Positions 1 through 8,439 of a stretch of 64,000 bases of DNA are shown here, one piece after another. The stretch lies in the NCBI RefSeq assembly GCF_001421165.1, contig NZ_LMKB01000005.1, forward strand, positions 312,287 to 376,286. Direction: 5' to 3'. The position numbers and the translations under genes are program-made. The DNA is from Frigoribacterium sp. Leaf8. GTDB lineage: Bacteria > Actinomycetota > Actinomycetes > Actinomycetales > Microbacteriaceae. How positions within the stretch are numbered: the stretch's first letter is position 1; each line of letters starts with the position of its first letter. A model generated the notes under the pieces. That model had not been told where the DNA came from. It saw nothing but the letters and a program-made list of their open reading frames with translations, and searched no databases.

Positions 1-1918
1 CCTTGTACCGCTGGATGGGGTCCTGGAACTTCTTGTTCGTGCGCTTGAGCCCTGCGAGGACACCGTGCAGCTCTTTCTCGGAGTACGTGTAGATCGTCTC
101 GTTCGGCTTGCTGCCGGGGTGCATCACGACCACTCGGTGCAGAGGGGGGACGGCCGCGAAGACGCGACCGGCTTCGATCATCGGTCTCATGTACCGAAAG
201 AACAGCGTCAGCAGCAGCGTCCGGATGTGGGCACCGTCCACGTCGGCGTCGCTCATGATGATGACCTTGCCGTAGCGGGCCGCCTCGAGATCGAAGGACC
301 GTCCGGACCCGGCTCCCAGCACCTGGATGATGGAGGCGCACTCGAGGTTCGAGAGCATGTCGCTGACCGAGGCCTTCTGCACGTTCAGGATCTTGCCGCG
401 GATGGGCAGGAGTGCCTGGAACTCGCTGTTCCGGGCGACCTTGGCCGTGCCCAGCGCGGAGTCCCCTTCGACGATGAACAGCTCGCTGTTCGCCACGTCG
501 TTCGACCGGCAGTCGACCAGTTTGGCCGGCAGGGTCGAGTTCTCCAGGGCGTTCTTGCGACGCTGGGTCTCTTTGTGCGCCCGTGCGGCGATGCGGGTCT
601 TCATCTCGGCGACGACCTTGTCGAGCACGAGGGCGGTCTGCGCCTTGTCTTCTCGCCGGGTCGACGTGAACAACGCGCCCAACTCGTTCGCCACGACGTT
701 CGCGACGATCGCGCGGACGGCCGGTGTGCCCAGGATCTCTTTCGTCTGGCCCTCGAATTGCGGCTCGGGCAGGCGCACCGTCAGGACCGCCGTCAGACCG
801 GCCAGGACGTCGTCCTTCTCGATCTTGTCGGTGCCCACCTTGAGGCGACGGGCGTTGGCCTCGACCTGCTGCCGCACGAACTTGAGCAGCCCGGCCTCGA
901 AACCGGTCTGGTGCGATCCGCCCTTCGGCGTCGCGATGATGTTGACGTAGCTGCGGAAGACCGTCTCGTACCCCCCGCCCCAGCGCAGGGCGATGTCGAC
1001 GTCGCACTGGCGTTCGAGTTCGGTGGCGATCATGGCACCACCGTCGGTGAGCACGGGTACCGTCTCGGTGTAGGTGCCCGACCCGGTCAGACGCCACGTG
1101 TCGGTCACGGCGGTGTCGGGAGCGAGGAACTCGACGTATTCGCTGATGCCTCCGTCGAAGCGGAAGGTGCTCTCGAGGGGGAAGCCGCCGTCCGTGAGCG
1201 AACCCACGCGTTCGTCGCGCAGGGTCAACGTCAGCCCCGGGATGAGGAAGGCCGTCTGCCGGGCCCTGGCCGACAGCTCATCCGTCTGGAACGAGGCCCC
1301 TCGGGTGAAGATCTGGCGATCGGCCCAGTAACGCACCCGGGTGCCGGTGACGCCACGCTTGGTCTTGCCCACTTCTCGGAGCACGCTGCCGGACACGAAG
1401 GGGGTGAACGGTGAATCGGGGGTGGGTTCGTCGACGTCCTCGAAGGTGCCGGGTTCACCGCGTCGGAACGACATGGCGTACGTCTTGCCGCCCCGGTCGA
1501 CCTCGACGTCGAGCCTCTCGGACAGTGCGTTGACGACGGAGGCACCGACGCCGTGGAGGCCGCCGGACGACGTGTAGGACCCGCCGCCGAACTTCCCGCC
1601 GGCGTGGAGCTTCGTGAACACGACCTCGACACCGCTCAGACCCGTCTTGGGTTCGATGTCGACGGGCACCCCGCGTCCGCTGTCGCGGACCTCGACGCTG
1701 TCGTCGGGGTGCAGAACGACGTCGATGGTGTCGCCGTGCCCGCCCAGCGCCTCGTCGACCGAGTTGTCGATGATCTCCCACAGACAGTGCATCAGGCCCC
1801 GGGAGTCGGTCGACCCGATGTACATGCCGGGGCGTTTGCGCACGGCCTCGAGGCCTTCGAGCACCGAGAGGTGCCGGGCCGAGTAGTCGGAGGCGGGGGC
1901 GGACGAGGTGGGGGGCAT
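1..1918 (-). CDS. parE: DNA topoisomerase IV subunit B (ParE-type), 3' end outside window
   Basis: ATPase subunit of a type IIA topoisomerase that decatenates and relaxes chromosomal DNA with ParC. About 639 codons are visible; the C-terminus lies beyond the left edge. The N-terminal GHKL ATPase shows RKRPGMYIGS, DNSVDEA and the lid motif GGLHGVGASVVN. The Toprim domain near the visible end shows FIVEGDSA and MSDADVDG, the metal-binding acidic residues. The ATG at 1918 is preceded by AGGAG at good spacing. I prefer ParE over GyrB because gyrB normally sits beside recF and gyrA near dnaA, whereas a second B subunit beside DUF7455 and the principal sigma factor is the usual topoisomerase IV locus in actinobacteria. 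The GyrB/ParE distinction rests on context. Confidence 0.9.
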   Translation of the reverse strand, partial: MPPTSSAPASDYSARHLSVLEGLEAVRKRPGMYIGSTDSRGLMHCLWEIIDNSVDEALGGHGDTIDVVLHPDDSVEVRDSGRGVPVDIEPKTGLSGVEVVFTKLHAGGKFGGGSYTSSGGLHGVGASVVNALSERLDVEVDRGGKTYAMSFRRGEPGTFEDVDEPTPDSPFTPFVSGSVLREVGKTKRGVTGTRVRYWADRQIFTRGASFQTDELSARARQTAFLIPGLTLTLRDERVGSLTDGGFPLESTFRFDGGISEYVEFLAPDTAVTDTWRLTGSGTYTETVPVLTDGGAMIATELERQCDVDIALRWGGGYETVFRSYVNIIATPKGGSHQTGFEAGLLKFVRQQVEANARRLKVGTDKIEKDDVLAGLTAVLTVRLPEPQFEGQTKEILGTPAVRAIVANVVANELGALFTSTRREDKAQTALVLDKVVAEMKTRIAARAHKETQRRKNALENSTLPAKLVDCRSNDVANSELFIVEGDSALGTAKVARNSEFQALLPIRGKILNVQKASVSDMLSNLECASIIQVLGAGSGRSFDLEAARYGKVIIMSDADVDGAHIRTLLLTLFFRYMRPMIEAGRVFAAVPPLHRVVVMHPGSKPNETIYTYSEKELHGVLAGLKRTNKKFQDPIQRYK

Positions 1919-2142
1919 TGTTCTCCTGAGGGGCCCGCCGCCATCTCTCGACGACGGGAATGCGGGGAGGCGGTGACCGCGTTACAGCCTACCGAGGGCC
2001 GCCGACACGGCAGTCCCGACACTCGACCGGCCCCTCGCCGCTACGCGATGAGCGAAATCCGGTGCCGATGGCACGCGATACCGACGTCGGCGTGTTTTGA
2101 TGAGTGTCTCACCCACCGCACCACCGTCAGGAGGAGCATCAC

Positions 2143-2370
2143 ATGACTCAGATGGCCACCGACCAGACCGCCGTCGACGAGCTCGGCTCCCGTTACCAGT
2201 TGAGCGCCGCGGACCGCTGCGACAGCTGCGGAGCCCAGGCCTACATCCGCGCGACCATGGCCACCGGCGAACTGCTCTTCTGCGCCCACCACGGCGCGAA
2301 GTTCAAGGAGAAGCTGCAGCCCACCGCCATCGAGTGGCTCGACGAGAGTTCGAAGCTCCTCGCCCACTGA
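2143..2370 (+). CDS. DUF7455 family small zinc-type protein
   Basis: 75-residue protein of unknown function. The visible pattern CDSCG (residues 25-29) followed by CAHH about 20 residues later looks like a small zinc-binding site, which fits the DUF7455 family found next to sigA/parE in actinobacteria. An ATG 39 nt upstream is in frame, but the start at 2143 has a strong AGGAGGA ribosome site 6-7 nt before it and a cleaner N-terminus. It is divergent from parE and followed directly by a strong hairpin terminator, so it is probably monocistronic. Function is not known; the metal site is inferred from the residues only. Confidence 0.8.
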   Translation: MTQMATDQTAVDELGSRYQLSAADRCDSCGAQAYIRATMATGELLFCAHHGAKFKEKLQPTAIEWLDESSKLLAH

Positions 2371-2409
2371 GACGCCGCGCCTCCCCGGACCACAGCCCGG
2401 GCCGGCGGT

Positions 2410-2452
2410 ACGACGAAGGCCCCGCATCCGATCGATGCGGGGCCTTCGTCGT
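2410..2452. terminator. Bidirectional hairpin terminator between DUF7455 and gatD
   Basis: A perfect 19-bp inverted repeat (2410-2428 pairing with 2434-2452, 5-nt loop) lies between the two convergent genes. No clear T-tract follows, as is common in high-GC actinobacteria. Confidence 0.85.
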
Positions 2453-2470
2453 GTCTGCGGACCGACGTCG

Positions 2471-3223
2471 TCACATGGCCTTGAACGAACGCTCGAGGTT
2501 GTCGGCGATGACCTTCTGCGACGCGGCGGCGTACTCGTCGAGCTTCGCGTGCCCGGGGCCTGCCGAGTAGGAGATCATCCGGCGGCTCAGGGCGACGCGG
2601 AGCACCCGGTCGGTGAGGGCGGGGTTGAGCGGCAGGACCGGGCCCTTCAGCTGCGTGCCGAAGGAGACCCCGCGTCGGACGCCCTCGCGCCCGTCACCGT
2701 TCCCGCCTCCGTGGACGACGGTCCCGAAGGGCTCCGCGTCCACGCCGAGTTCGAGATGCGCGGCATGATCCTCGAAACCGAAGAGGGTGACCTCGTCGCC
2801 CTGGTAGTCGGTCGTCACCTGCAGGTAGTTCGTCCGTCGCGGAGCCCCGCGGCGGACCACGGCGTCGAAGAAACCGACTCCCTCGACCGTCGCCCCGTCG
2901 ACGTCCTCGACGCCCCGACTGAGGAGCTCGAGACCGCCCCCCACCGCCACGACCGGCACCCCGGACGCCGCGAACGACTTGAGCGTCGGCGCGAGGCGGC
3001 GAGCGTCGGCGGCGACGGCTCGCACGCCGGACAGGGGGCCGTGCCCCACGACGACCACGTCGGCGACGGTCGGCACGTCGTCGCCCACGCGGTACTCGAG
3101 CACGCGGCTGTCGATCCCGGCCCGGTTCGCGCGCACCGAGAGCGACGTCACGTTGCCCCGATCGCCGCTCACGCCGAGCTCTTCCGGGTAGAGGTGGACG
3201 ATTCGGAGGACGTCGTCGCTCAC
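2471..3223 (-). CDS. gatD: GatD-like glutamine amidotransferase subunit with catalytic residues lost
   Basis: Homologue of GatD, the glutaminase partner of MurT in the lipid II isoglutaminyl synthase that amidates the D-Glu alpha-carboxyl. The family N-terminus HLYPEEL...GDRGN (residues 10-24) and the class I amidotransferase fold are recognisable over 250 residues. The nucleophile position reads AVGGG instead of the usual ICGG, so Cys is Gly at residue 95, and the usual LHGP reads LKGP, so His is Lys at residue 193. The protein contains no cysteine at all. The GTG start overlaps the murT stop by 4 nt (GTGA), so the two are translationally coupled. It should still bind MurT but cannot release ammonia by the known mechanism. 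Symbol reflects family and locus, not activity. Confidence 0.85.
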   Translation of the reverse strand: MSDDVLRIVHLYPEELGVSGDRGNVTSLSVRANRAGIDSRVLEYRVGDDVPTVADVVVVGHGPLSGVRAVAADARRLAPTLKSFAASGVPVVAVGGGLELLSRGVEDVDGATVEGVGFFDAVVRRGAPRRTNYLQVTTDYQGDEVTLFGFEDHAAHLELGVDAEPFGTVVHGGGNGDGREGVRRGVSFGTQLKGPVLPLNPALTDRVLRVALSRRMISYSAGPGHAKLDEYAAASQKVIADNLERSFKAM

Positions 3224-4479
3224 GCGGTCTTCTCCAGGTCGGGGTGGCCGAGGATGCGACGGGCCAGCATCATCTGCTCGTAGTTCGTCACGAAGTGCTT
3301 CGTCTTGTCGCTCGGGGACGGAAGGGCTCGCATCAGACGGATGGCCTTCGAGATGTCTTCTTCGATCACGTGGACCGGGATGCCCTCGTGCTCGAGCCTC
3401 AAGGCCAACTGCCAGGCCTTCGCGCCGGCGAGGACGTCGACGTGGTCGAGGTGCGAGAAATCGATGTCGTAGATCCACGAGATGTCGGGCGTGCCCTCGT
3501 CGATGGCCAACATGACCTGCTCGACGCCCTGCGGGAGTGCGTCGAGGTTCATCTGGAGGCTCGCCGCGTTCTTGAACATGATGAACTCGGCTTCGTCGGC
3601 GCCGAGGGACATGCGCTCACCACGGCCGTAGGCCGGCTTCATGCTCTCGAACGCCCGCCGGACGGCGGCCGGGTCGACCGGGTGCCCCAGGACGACCGAG
3701 GCCGTCTGGAGCGCCGCTGCCGCGTCGACCGCGTAGTGGAGACCACGGGCCGGCAGCCGGACGTCGATCGGAGTGCCCGAGACCGTGATGGTGGCACCGG
3801 TGCCCGTGAGTGCGGTCACCTCGGTCTCCGCGGTCAACGAGGAGTCGGCCTCACGCCTGAAGTCGTGCGCGTTCTGCAGGCCGTTGGGTGACGCGGAGAC
3901 GACCTCGGAGGAAGCGCCGAACCGGGTCACCGTCTGGCGACCGACCGGCTGGTAGGGGCCGAGGTGCTGGTCGTCGCGGTTCGTGACGACCGCGACCGTC
4001 GCCTCGGCGGCGGTGTCGGTCATCATCGTGCCGACCCGCTCGGTCTCGAAGAACCGGTACAACTGGTCGACCTGCACGTTGAGCATGAGCACCGTGGAGG
4101 GGTGCAGGGACTTCGTCAACTCGACCGCGAAGGCCTCGTCGACCTCGATGACCCCGATGTCGTCACGGACGCGACCGAAGGGCGTCACCTCACGGAGGAA
4201 GGCCGACGCGATGCCCTGCGGGAGGTTGGCACCCGTGGGGTTCGTGAACACCTTCAACCCGTGGGCACGAAGCGTCTCGGTGAGCATCATCGTGGTCGTC
4301 GACTTGCCGTTCGACCCGAGCACGAACACGACGCCGCGATCGAACTGGGACGACACATGGGTGAGGAAGTCGGGCGCGAGCTTCAGGACCGTCTGCCCCG
4401 GGTACGCCGACCCGCCACCACGCAACCGGGCGACCGCCCGGACGAGACGGCCGGCCAGCACGGGGACCAGGTAACGCAC
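3220..4479 (-). CDS. murT: MurT-like Mur ligase lacking the zinc ribbon
   Basis: Mur-ligase-family ATPase that activates the alpha-carboxyl of D-Glu in the lipid II stem peptide. The P-loop reads GSNGKSTTT (about residues 55-63, usually GTNGKT), the Mur central domain follows, and the C-terminal DUF1727 domain carries PDISWIYDIDF. Characterised MurT proteins carry a four-cysteine zinc ribbon in the middle domain. Here the segment after RFGASS (about residues 188-225) is a polar stretch without cysteine, and the whole 419-residue protein has none. GTG start 4 nt after the sigA stop; overlaps gatD by 4 nt. Substrate identity is uncertain given the altered partner. Confidence 0.88.
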   Translation of the reverse strand: MRYLVPVLAGRLVRAVARLRGGGSAYPGQTVLKLAPDFLTHVSSQFDRGVVFVLGSNGKSTTTMMLTETLRAHGLKVFTNPTGANLPQGIASAFLREVTPFGRVRDDIGVIEVDEAFAVELTKSLHPSTVLMLNVQVDQLYRFFETERVGTMMTDTAAEATVAVVTNRDDQHLGPYQPVGRQTVTRFGASSEVVSASPNGLQNAHDFRREADSSLTAETEVTALTGTGATITVSGTPIDVRLPARGLHYAVDAAAALQTASVVLGHPVDPAAVRRAFESMKPAYGRGERMSLGADEAEFIMFKNAASLQMNLDALPQGVEQVMLAIDEGTPDISWIYDIDFSHLDHVDVLAGAKAWQLALRLEHEGIPVHVIEEDISKAIRLMRALPSPSDKTKHFVTNYEQMMLARRILGHPDLEKTA

Positions 4480-4483
4480 GGGC

Positions 4484-5743
4484 CTACTCGAGGTAGTCGC
4501 GGAGCGACTGTGAACGCGACGGGTGGCGAAGTTTCGCCATCGTCTTGGACTCGATCTGGCGGATGCGCTCGCGCGTCACGCCGAACGTGTCACCGATCTG
4601 GTCGAGGGTCTTCGGCATGCCGTCACCGAGCCCGAAGCGCATGCGGATGACACCGGCCTCGCGCTCGGACAGGCTGTCGAGCAGCGATTCGAGCTGTTTC
4701 TGCAGCATCGTGAACCCGACGGCGTCGGCCGGCACGACGGCCTCGGTGTCCTCGATGAGGTCGCCGAACTCGCTGTCGCCGTCCTCACCCAGGGGCGTGT
4801 GGAGCGAGATGGGCTCGCGGCCGTACTTCTGGACCTCGACGACCTTCTCGGGCGTCATGTCGAGTTCACGCGAGAGCTCTTCGGGCGTGGGCTCGCGTCC
4901 CAGGTCTTGCAGCATCTGACGCTGGACACGGGCGAGCTTGTTGATGACCTCGACCATGTGCACCGGGATGCGGATGGTGCGAGCCTGGTCCGCCATGGCC
5001 CGCGTGATGGCCTGACGGATCCACCAGGTGGCGTAGGTGGAGAACTTGAAGCCCTTGGTGTAGTCGAACTTCTCGACGGCGCGGATCAAGCCGAGGTTTC
5101 CCTCTTGGATCAGGTCGAGGAACTGCATGCCACGGCCCGTGTAACGCTTGGCGAGGCTGACCACGAGTCGGAGGTTGGCACCGAGCAGGTGGCTCTTGGC
5201 CCGCTGACCGTCGCGCGACACCCAGCGCAGCTCACGCTCGAGCTCGCGGCTCAGGCCGGTGCTGTTCGCGAGCTTGTCGTCGGCGAAGAGACCCGCCTCG
5301 ATCCGCATGGCGAGCTCGACCTCTTCGGCCGCGTTCAACAGGGCGACCTTGCCGATCTGCTTCAGGTAGTCCTTGACGGGGTCGGCCGTCGCACCCGTGA
5401 TCGTCGTCGAGTAGACGGGCATCTCGTCGTCGTCGTCCTGCGAGATGACGAGCGCGCCGGTGGGGAGGATCTCGGGGACGGGCTTGGCGCCCTCGCCGTC
5501 CGCGTCGTCGGCGGCAGCCGGGTCGACCGCGGCCTCGGCGTCGACCTCGTCGTCGGCGGGTTCGGCTGCGGCGGCCTTCTTGGCCGCGGCGGTCTTGGCC
5601 GGAGCCTTCGTCGCCGCCTTCTTGGCGGGAGCCCTCTTGGCCGGCGCCTTCTTGGCGGGAGGAGCCGTGGTCTCGGCCTCGACGGCCGTGTCGTCGGTCA
5701 CGGCCTCGTCGGGGGCCGTGGTCGCCTTGCTTCGTGTAGCCAT
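4484..5743 (-). CDS. sigA: Principal RNA polymerase sigma factor (RpoD/SigA/HrdB type)
   Basis: Housekeeping sigma-70 factor, 419 residues. The N-terminal third is rich in Lys, Ala and Pro (repeated PAKKAP-type units, residues about 30-65) and acidic residues, as in other actinobacterial principal sigmas. Region 1.2 begins at [11 protein letters not shown]; region 2 shows GNLRLVV-like [25 protein letters not shown] and the -10 reader [10 protein letters not shown]; region 4 ends with [11 protein letters not shown], the -35 recognition helix. The ATG at 5743 has GAAAGG upstream; a longer in-frame extension exists but is not sigma-like. It leads a tight operon with murT and gatD. Confidence 0.97.
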   Translation of the reverse strand: MATRSKATTAPDEAVTDDTAVEAETTAPPAKKAPAKRAPAKKAATKAPAKTAAAKKAAAAEPADDEVDAEAAVDPAAADDADGEGAKPVPEILPTGALVISQDDDDEMPVYSTTITGATADPVKDYLKQIGKVALLNAAEEVELAMRIEAGLFADDKLANSTGLSRELERELRWVSRDGQRAKSHLLGANLRLVVSLAKRYTGRGMQFLDLIQEGNLGLIRAVEKFDYTKGFKFSTYATWWIRQAITRAMADQARTIRIPVHMVEVINKLARVQRQMLQDLGREPTPEELSRELDMTPEKVVEVQKYGREPISLHTPLGEDGDSEFGDLIEDTEAVVPADAVGFTMLQKQLESLLDSLSEREAGVIRMRFGLGDGMPKTLDQIGDTFGVTRERIRQIESKTMAKLRHPSRSQSLRDYLE

Positions 5744-5983
5744 GCGAACACCTTTCAGTTCTCGGTACGTTCCGGACCGGACGCGATCGTCGCGTTCACG
5801 TGCGCCGGTGGGGACGTCGACCGGCACTGGGCGTCGGCCGAATTCGGGCAGTACTAGGACCCATGTCAAGTCCTCGATCGAATGCGCGTCGACGACGTCG
5901 ACGCGGTAACTCGATCGATGGACATGAACGGGTCCGTATCCCATTATTGCACGTCCGACCGGTGCCGAGCGACAAGGGCGACC

Positions 5984-7339
5984 TCAGGCGGTCGGTCCCC
6001 TCCGGGCCCGGGTGCGTGCGGCATGCCATCTCTTGTTGAGGGCAACCCAGAGCGGCGCCACCTCTATTCCTTCCTCCAGCCGCAGGCCCCGGCGGGTGCG
6101 CCGACGCTCGACGAGCAGAGCCACCACGCCACCGCCGATCACCACGTACTGCACGAGCAGCGCGATGCGGAACGACTCGAACGCGAAGAGGTCGCTCGGC
6201 TGGCCCGAGGCGATGCGGGCGGCATCGAGTCGATCGAGCACGACGCCGATGAGGAACATCATCACGAAGCTCGCCAGGAAGCCACCGACGTTGACCACCC
6301 CGTTGGCCACGCCGAGGCTGCGAAGCGGGTTGAAGGTCCGCGCGAAGTCGAAGCCGATCAGGGAACCGGGCCCGCCCACTCCGAGCACGACCACGAGCAC
6401 GTAGGCGAGCCAGTGCGGGGGTATCCCCGGCCACGCGAGCAGCGTCGTCCAGACCACGGCCAGCACCGTGACGATGCCGAGGACCAGGTTGGAGCGTCGC
6501 ATCGGGTACCGGGCGACCAGCACCCCGAGGACCGGCCCCGCCACGACACCGGACAGCACGAGGAGGGAGAGCATGCCCGAGGCCTCGGCGGTCGTGAAGC
6601 CCAGACCGCCCACCAACAGGGGGACGCCCCACAGCAGGCTGAAGACCGTGCCCGACGACTGCGTCACGAAGTGCGACCAGAACCCCAGCCGGGTCCCGGG
6701 ACGCCGGACGCTCTGTCCGAGCTGTCGCCCCGCGTCGGCCCAACTGACGACCGTCTCGGAGCGGACGCGACCGGTCGGCGACTCCTTGACGACCATGAGC
6801 ACCACCACGGCGGCCACGACCGACAACGCCGCCGCGCTGAGGAAGGCCGGGCCCCACCCCGCCCCGTGCAGGACGATCGACAGCGGCACGGCCGACAGCA
6901 CCTGACCCAGTTGTCCGACGTTGCCGGTCCACTGCGACACCTGCGGCAGGATCGGACCACGGAACCACGAGGGCAGCAGACGGATCACCGAGATGAAGGT
7001 CATCGCGTCGCCGGCGCCGACGAGCACGCGGCCCACGACGGCCACGCCGATCGTCGGGGGCGAGAGCGCCACGACCAGCTGGCCCGCCGCCAGCATGACG
7101 GCCCCTGCGACGATGAGCCTCTTGGGCCCCACCCGGTCGAGCAGGACGCCGACCGGGATCTGCAGCCCGGCGTAGACGACGAGTTGGACGACGGCCAGGG
7201 TCGACAGGCTGGAGGCGGAGACGCCGAAGAGCTGCTGGGCCTCGACGCCCGAGACGCCAAGTGACGACCGCTGCAGGACGGCGACGACGTAGGCGAAGAC
7301 GGCGGCGCCCCAGACGAGCCAGGCGCGTGCGGAGTTCAC
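5984..7339 (-). CDS. Major facilitator superfamily transporter
   Basis: 451-residue integral membrane protein with about twelve hydrophobic segments. The MFS signature between TM2 and TM3 is seen in GVLLDRVGPKRL (about residues 63-74). Two six-helix halves are separated by a charged loop near residue 205, and the C-terminal tail is rich in Arg. The substrate cannot be read from the sequence. The GTG start at 7339 is preceded by TAGGGT with 6 nt between box and codon and no ribosome site, so the transcript is probably leaderless. It is probably monocistronic, ending before the sigA leader. Confidence 0.85.
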   Translation of the reverse strand: MNSARAWLVWGAAVFAYVVAVLQRSSLGVSGVEAQQLFGVSASSLSTLAVVQLVVYAGLQIPVGVLLDRVGPKRLIVAGAVMLAAGQLVVALSPPTIGVAVVGRVLVGAGDAMTFISVIRLLPSWFRGPILPQVSQWTGNVGQLGQVLSAVPLSIVLHGAGWGPAFLSAAALSVVAAVVVLMVVKESPTGRVRSETVVSWADAGRQLGQSVRRPGTRLGFWSHFVTQSSGTVFSLLWGVPLLVGGLGFTTAEASGMLSLLVLSGVVAGPVLGVLVARYPMRRSNLVLGIVTVLAVVWTTLLAWPGIPPHWLAYVLVVVLGVGGPGSLIGFDFARTFNPLRSLGVANGVVNVGGFLASFVMMFLIGVVLDRLDAARIASGQPSDLFAFESFRIALLVQYVVIGGGVVALLVERRRTRRGLRLEEGIEVAPLWVALNKRWHAARTRARRGPTA

Positions 7340-7427
7340 CCCGTGACCCTAGCCGACCGGGCGCCGGACGCCGGCCCGCGCCTCCTGCGTCCGCGGATCG
7401 GAACGGACCCGGGAGGTGCGGTGCCGG

Positions 7428-8354
7428 TCAGGCGCGGTCGTCGCCCTCGCCGTCGACCCGCCGGGTGGCGAGGAACTTCTCGAGTTCGGCCGCCAGTGCG
7501 TCGGCAGTGGGCACCTGGCCGTCCTGGTCGGTCAACGGCGACGGCAGCGGGTTTCCCTGCATGTAGGTGTCGTGACGTTCCTCGAGCGTGGCGACCAGGC
7601 GGGAGAGCTCGTGGTTGCCGGCGACCTGCTCGTCGACCTTGACCATGAAGTCACGACCCTCTTCGCGGAGGCGGTCGGTCGGGAAGATCAGCCCCGTGGC
7701 GGCACTGATGCTCGACAGCGCCGCCACGGCGGCGTCGGGGAACTCGGTGTCGGCGAGGTAGTGCGGGACGAGCAGGACGAAGCCCGCCGTGGGGTGACCC
7801 GTCTCGCCGAGCCGGTGTTCGACGAGGTGCAGAGCGTTGGCTGGGGCCTGGGTCACGGGCTTCCAGACGGACATCGCCTCGACCAGGTCGGACCGGTTGC
7901 CGCTGACCGTCACGCCGATGGGACGGGTGTGGGGCACGGGCATCGGGATCGAGTGCACCCAGGTCGTGGTCGAGACGCGGTAGCGCTCGACGAGCTGCAC
8001 GACGGCCGCGGTGAAGCGCTGCCACTGGAAGTCGGGTTCGAAGCCCGCCAGGAGGAGGAACCGCTGACCGAGGTCGTCGTGGACGAGGTAGAGGGAGAGG
8101 GTCGACGGCTCGATCTCGGAGATGTGGTCCTGGTCGAACGTGAAGGTCGGGCGACGGGCCCGGTAGTCGAGGAGCTCGTCGGCGTCGAACGTCGCCACGA
8201 GGGTGTGGTCGAGGGTGTCGAGGACGTACTCCGCGAGCTGGCTCACCGCCGAGCCCGCGTCGGCGAACCCGGTGAGTCCGGCGACGAGCGGGAGGCCCTC
8301 GGGCACGCCGTCGGCGTCGGGGGTGAAGTCGTAGAGAGCTGCGGGGTCGTGCAT
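7428..8354 (-). CDS. PAC2 family protein (proteasome-assembly-chaperone-like)
   Basis: 308-residue soluble protein of the PAC2 superfamily. Family features seen are the N-terminal LVAGLTGFADAGSAVSQLAEYV (here split over residues 21-42), a central YRVSTTTWVHSIPMPVPHTRP segment with the family's HTRP motif, and a long C-terminal helix region. In actinobacteria these proteins are widespread and their biochemical role is not settled; a chaperone or ATP-grasp-associated role is inference. The start is set at the second ATG (8354) because TAGCAT lies exactly 7 nt before it, giving a leaderless promoter, and GGAG also precedes it; the ATG three codons upstream overlaps that box. Divergent from pepA. 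Confidence 0.85.
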   Translation of the reverse strand: MHDPAALYDFTPDADGVPEGLPLVAGLTGFADAGSAVSQLAEYVLDTLDHTLVATFDADELLDYRARRPTFTFDQDHISEIEPSTLSLYLVHDDLGQRFLLLAGFEPDFQWQRFTAAVVQLVERYRVSTTTWVHSIPMPVPHTRPIGVTVSGNRSDLVEAMSVWKPVTQAPANALHLVEHRLGETGHPTAGFVLLVPHYLADTEFPDAAVAALSSISAATGLIFPTDRLREEGRDFMVKVDEQVAGNHELSRLVATLEERHDTYMQGNPLPSPLTDQDGQVPTADALAAELEKFLATRRVDGEGDDRA

Positions 8355-8427
8355 GGTCTCCATGCTAGGCACCGGTCGTCGCCAGGAGGGCCCGCGACCA
8401 CGTGCCGAGAGCGAACACCACGGTGGA

Positions 8428-8433
8428 TACGAT
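8428..8433 (+). promoter_or_regulatory. -10 box TACGAT of pepA (leaderless start)
   Basis: TACGAT ends 6 nt before the pepA ATG at 8440, so the predicted transcript begins at the start codon itself. No ribosome site is present. The -35 region is weak. Confidence 0.5.
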
Positions 8434-8439
8434 GGATGG

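Noticed and set aside
65-1414. Long plus-strand reading frames opposite parE
   Set aside because: They are GC-frame shadows with Arg/Ala/Gly-biased sequence; the minus-strand frame encodes clear GyrB/ParE motifs.
5860-5890. TTGACA-like sequence upstream of sigA as its promoter
   Set aside because: No -10 hexamer at acceptable spacing; spacer to the nearest TAGTAC is far too short.
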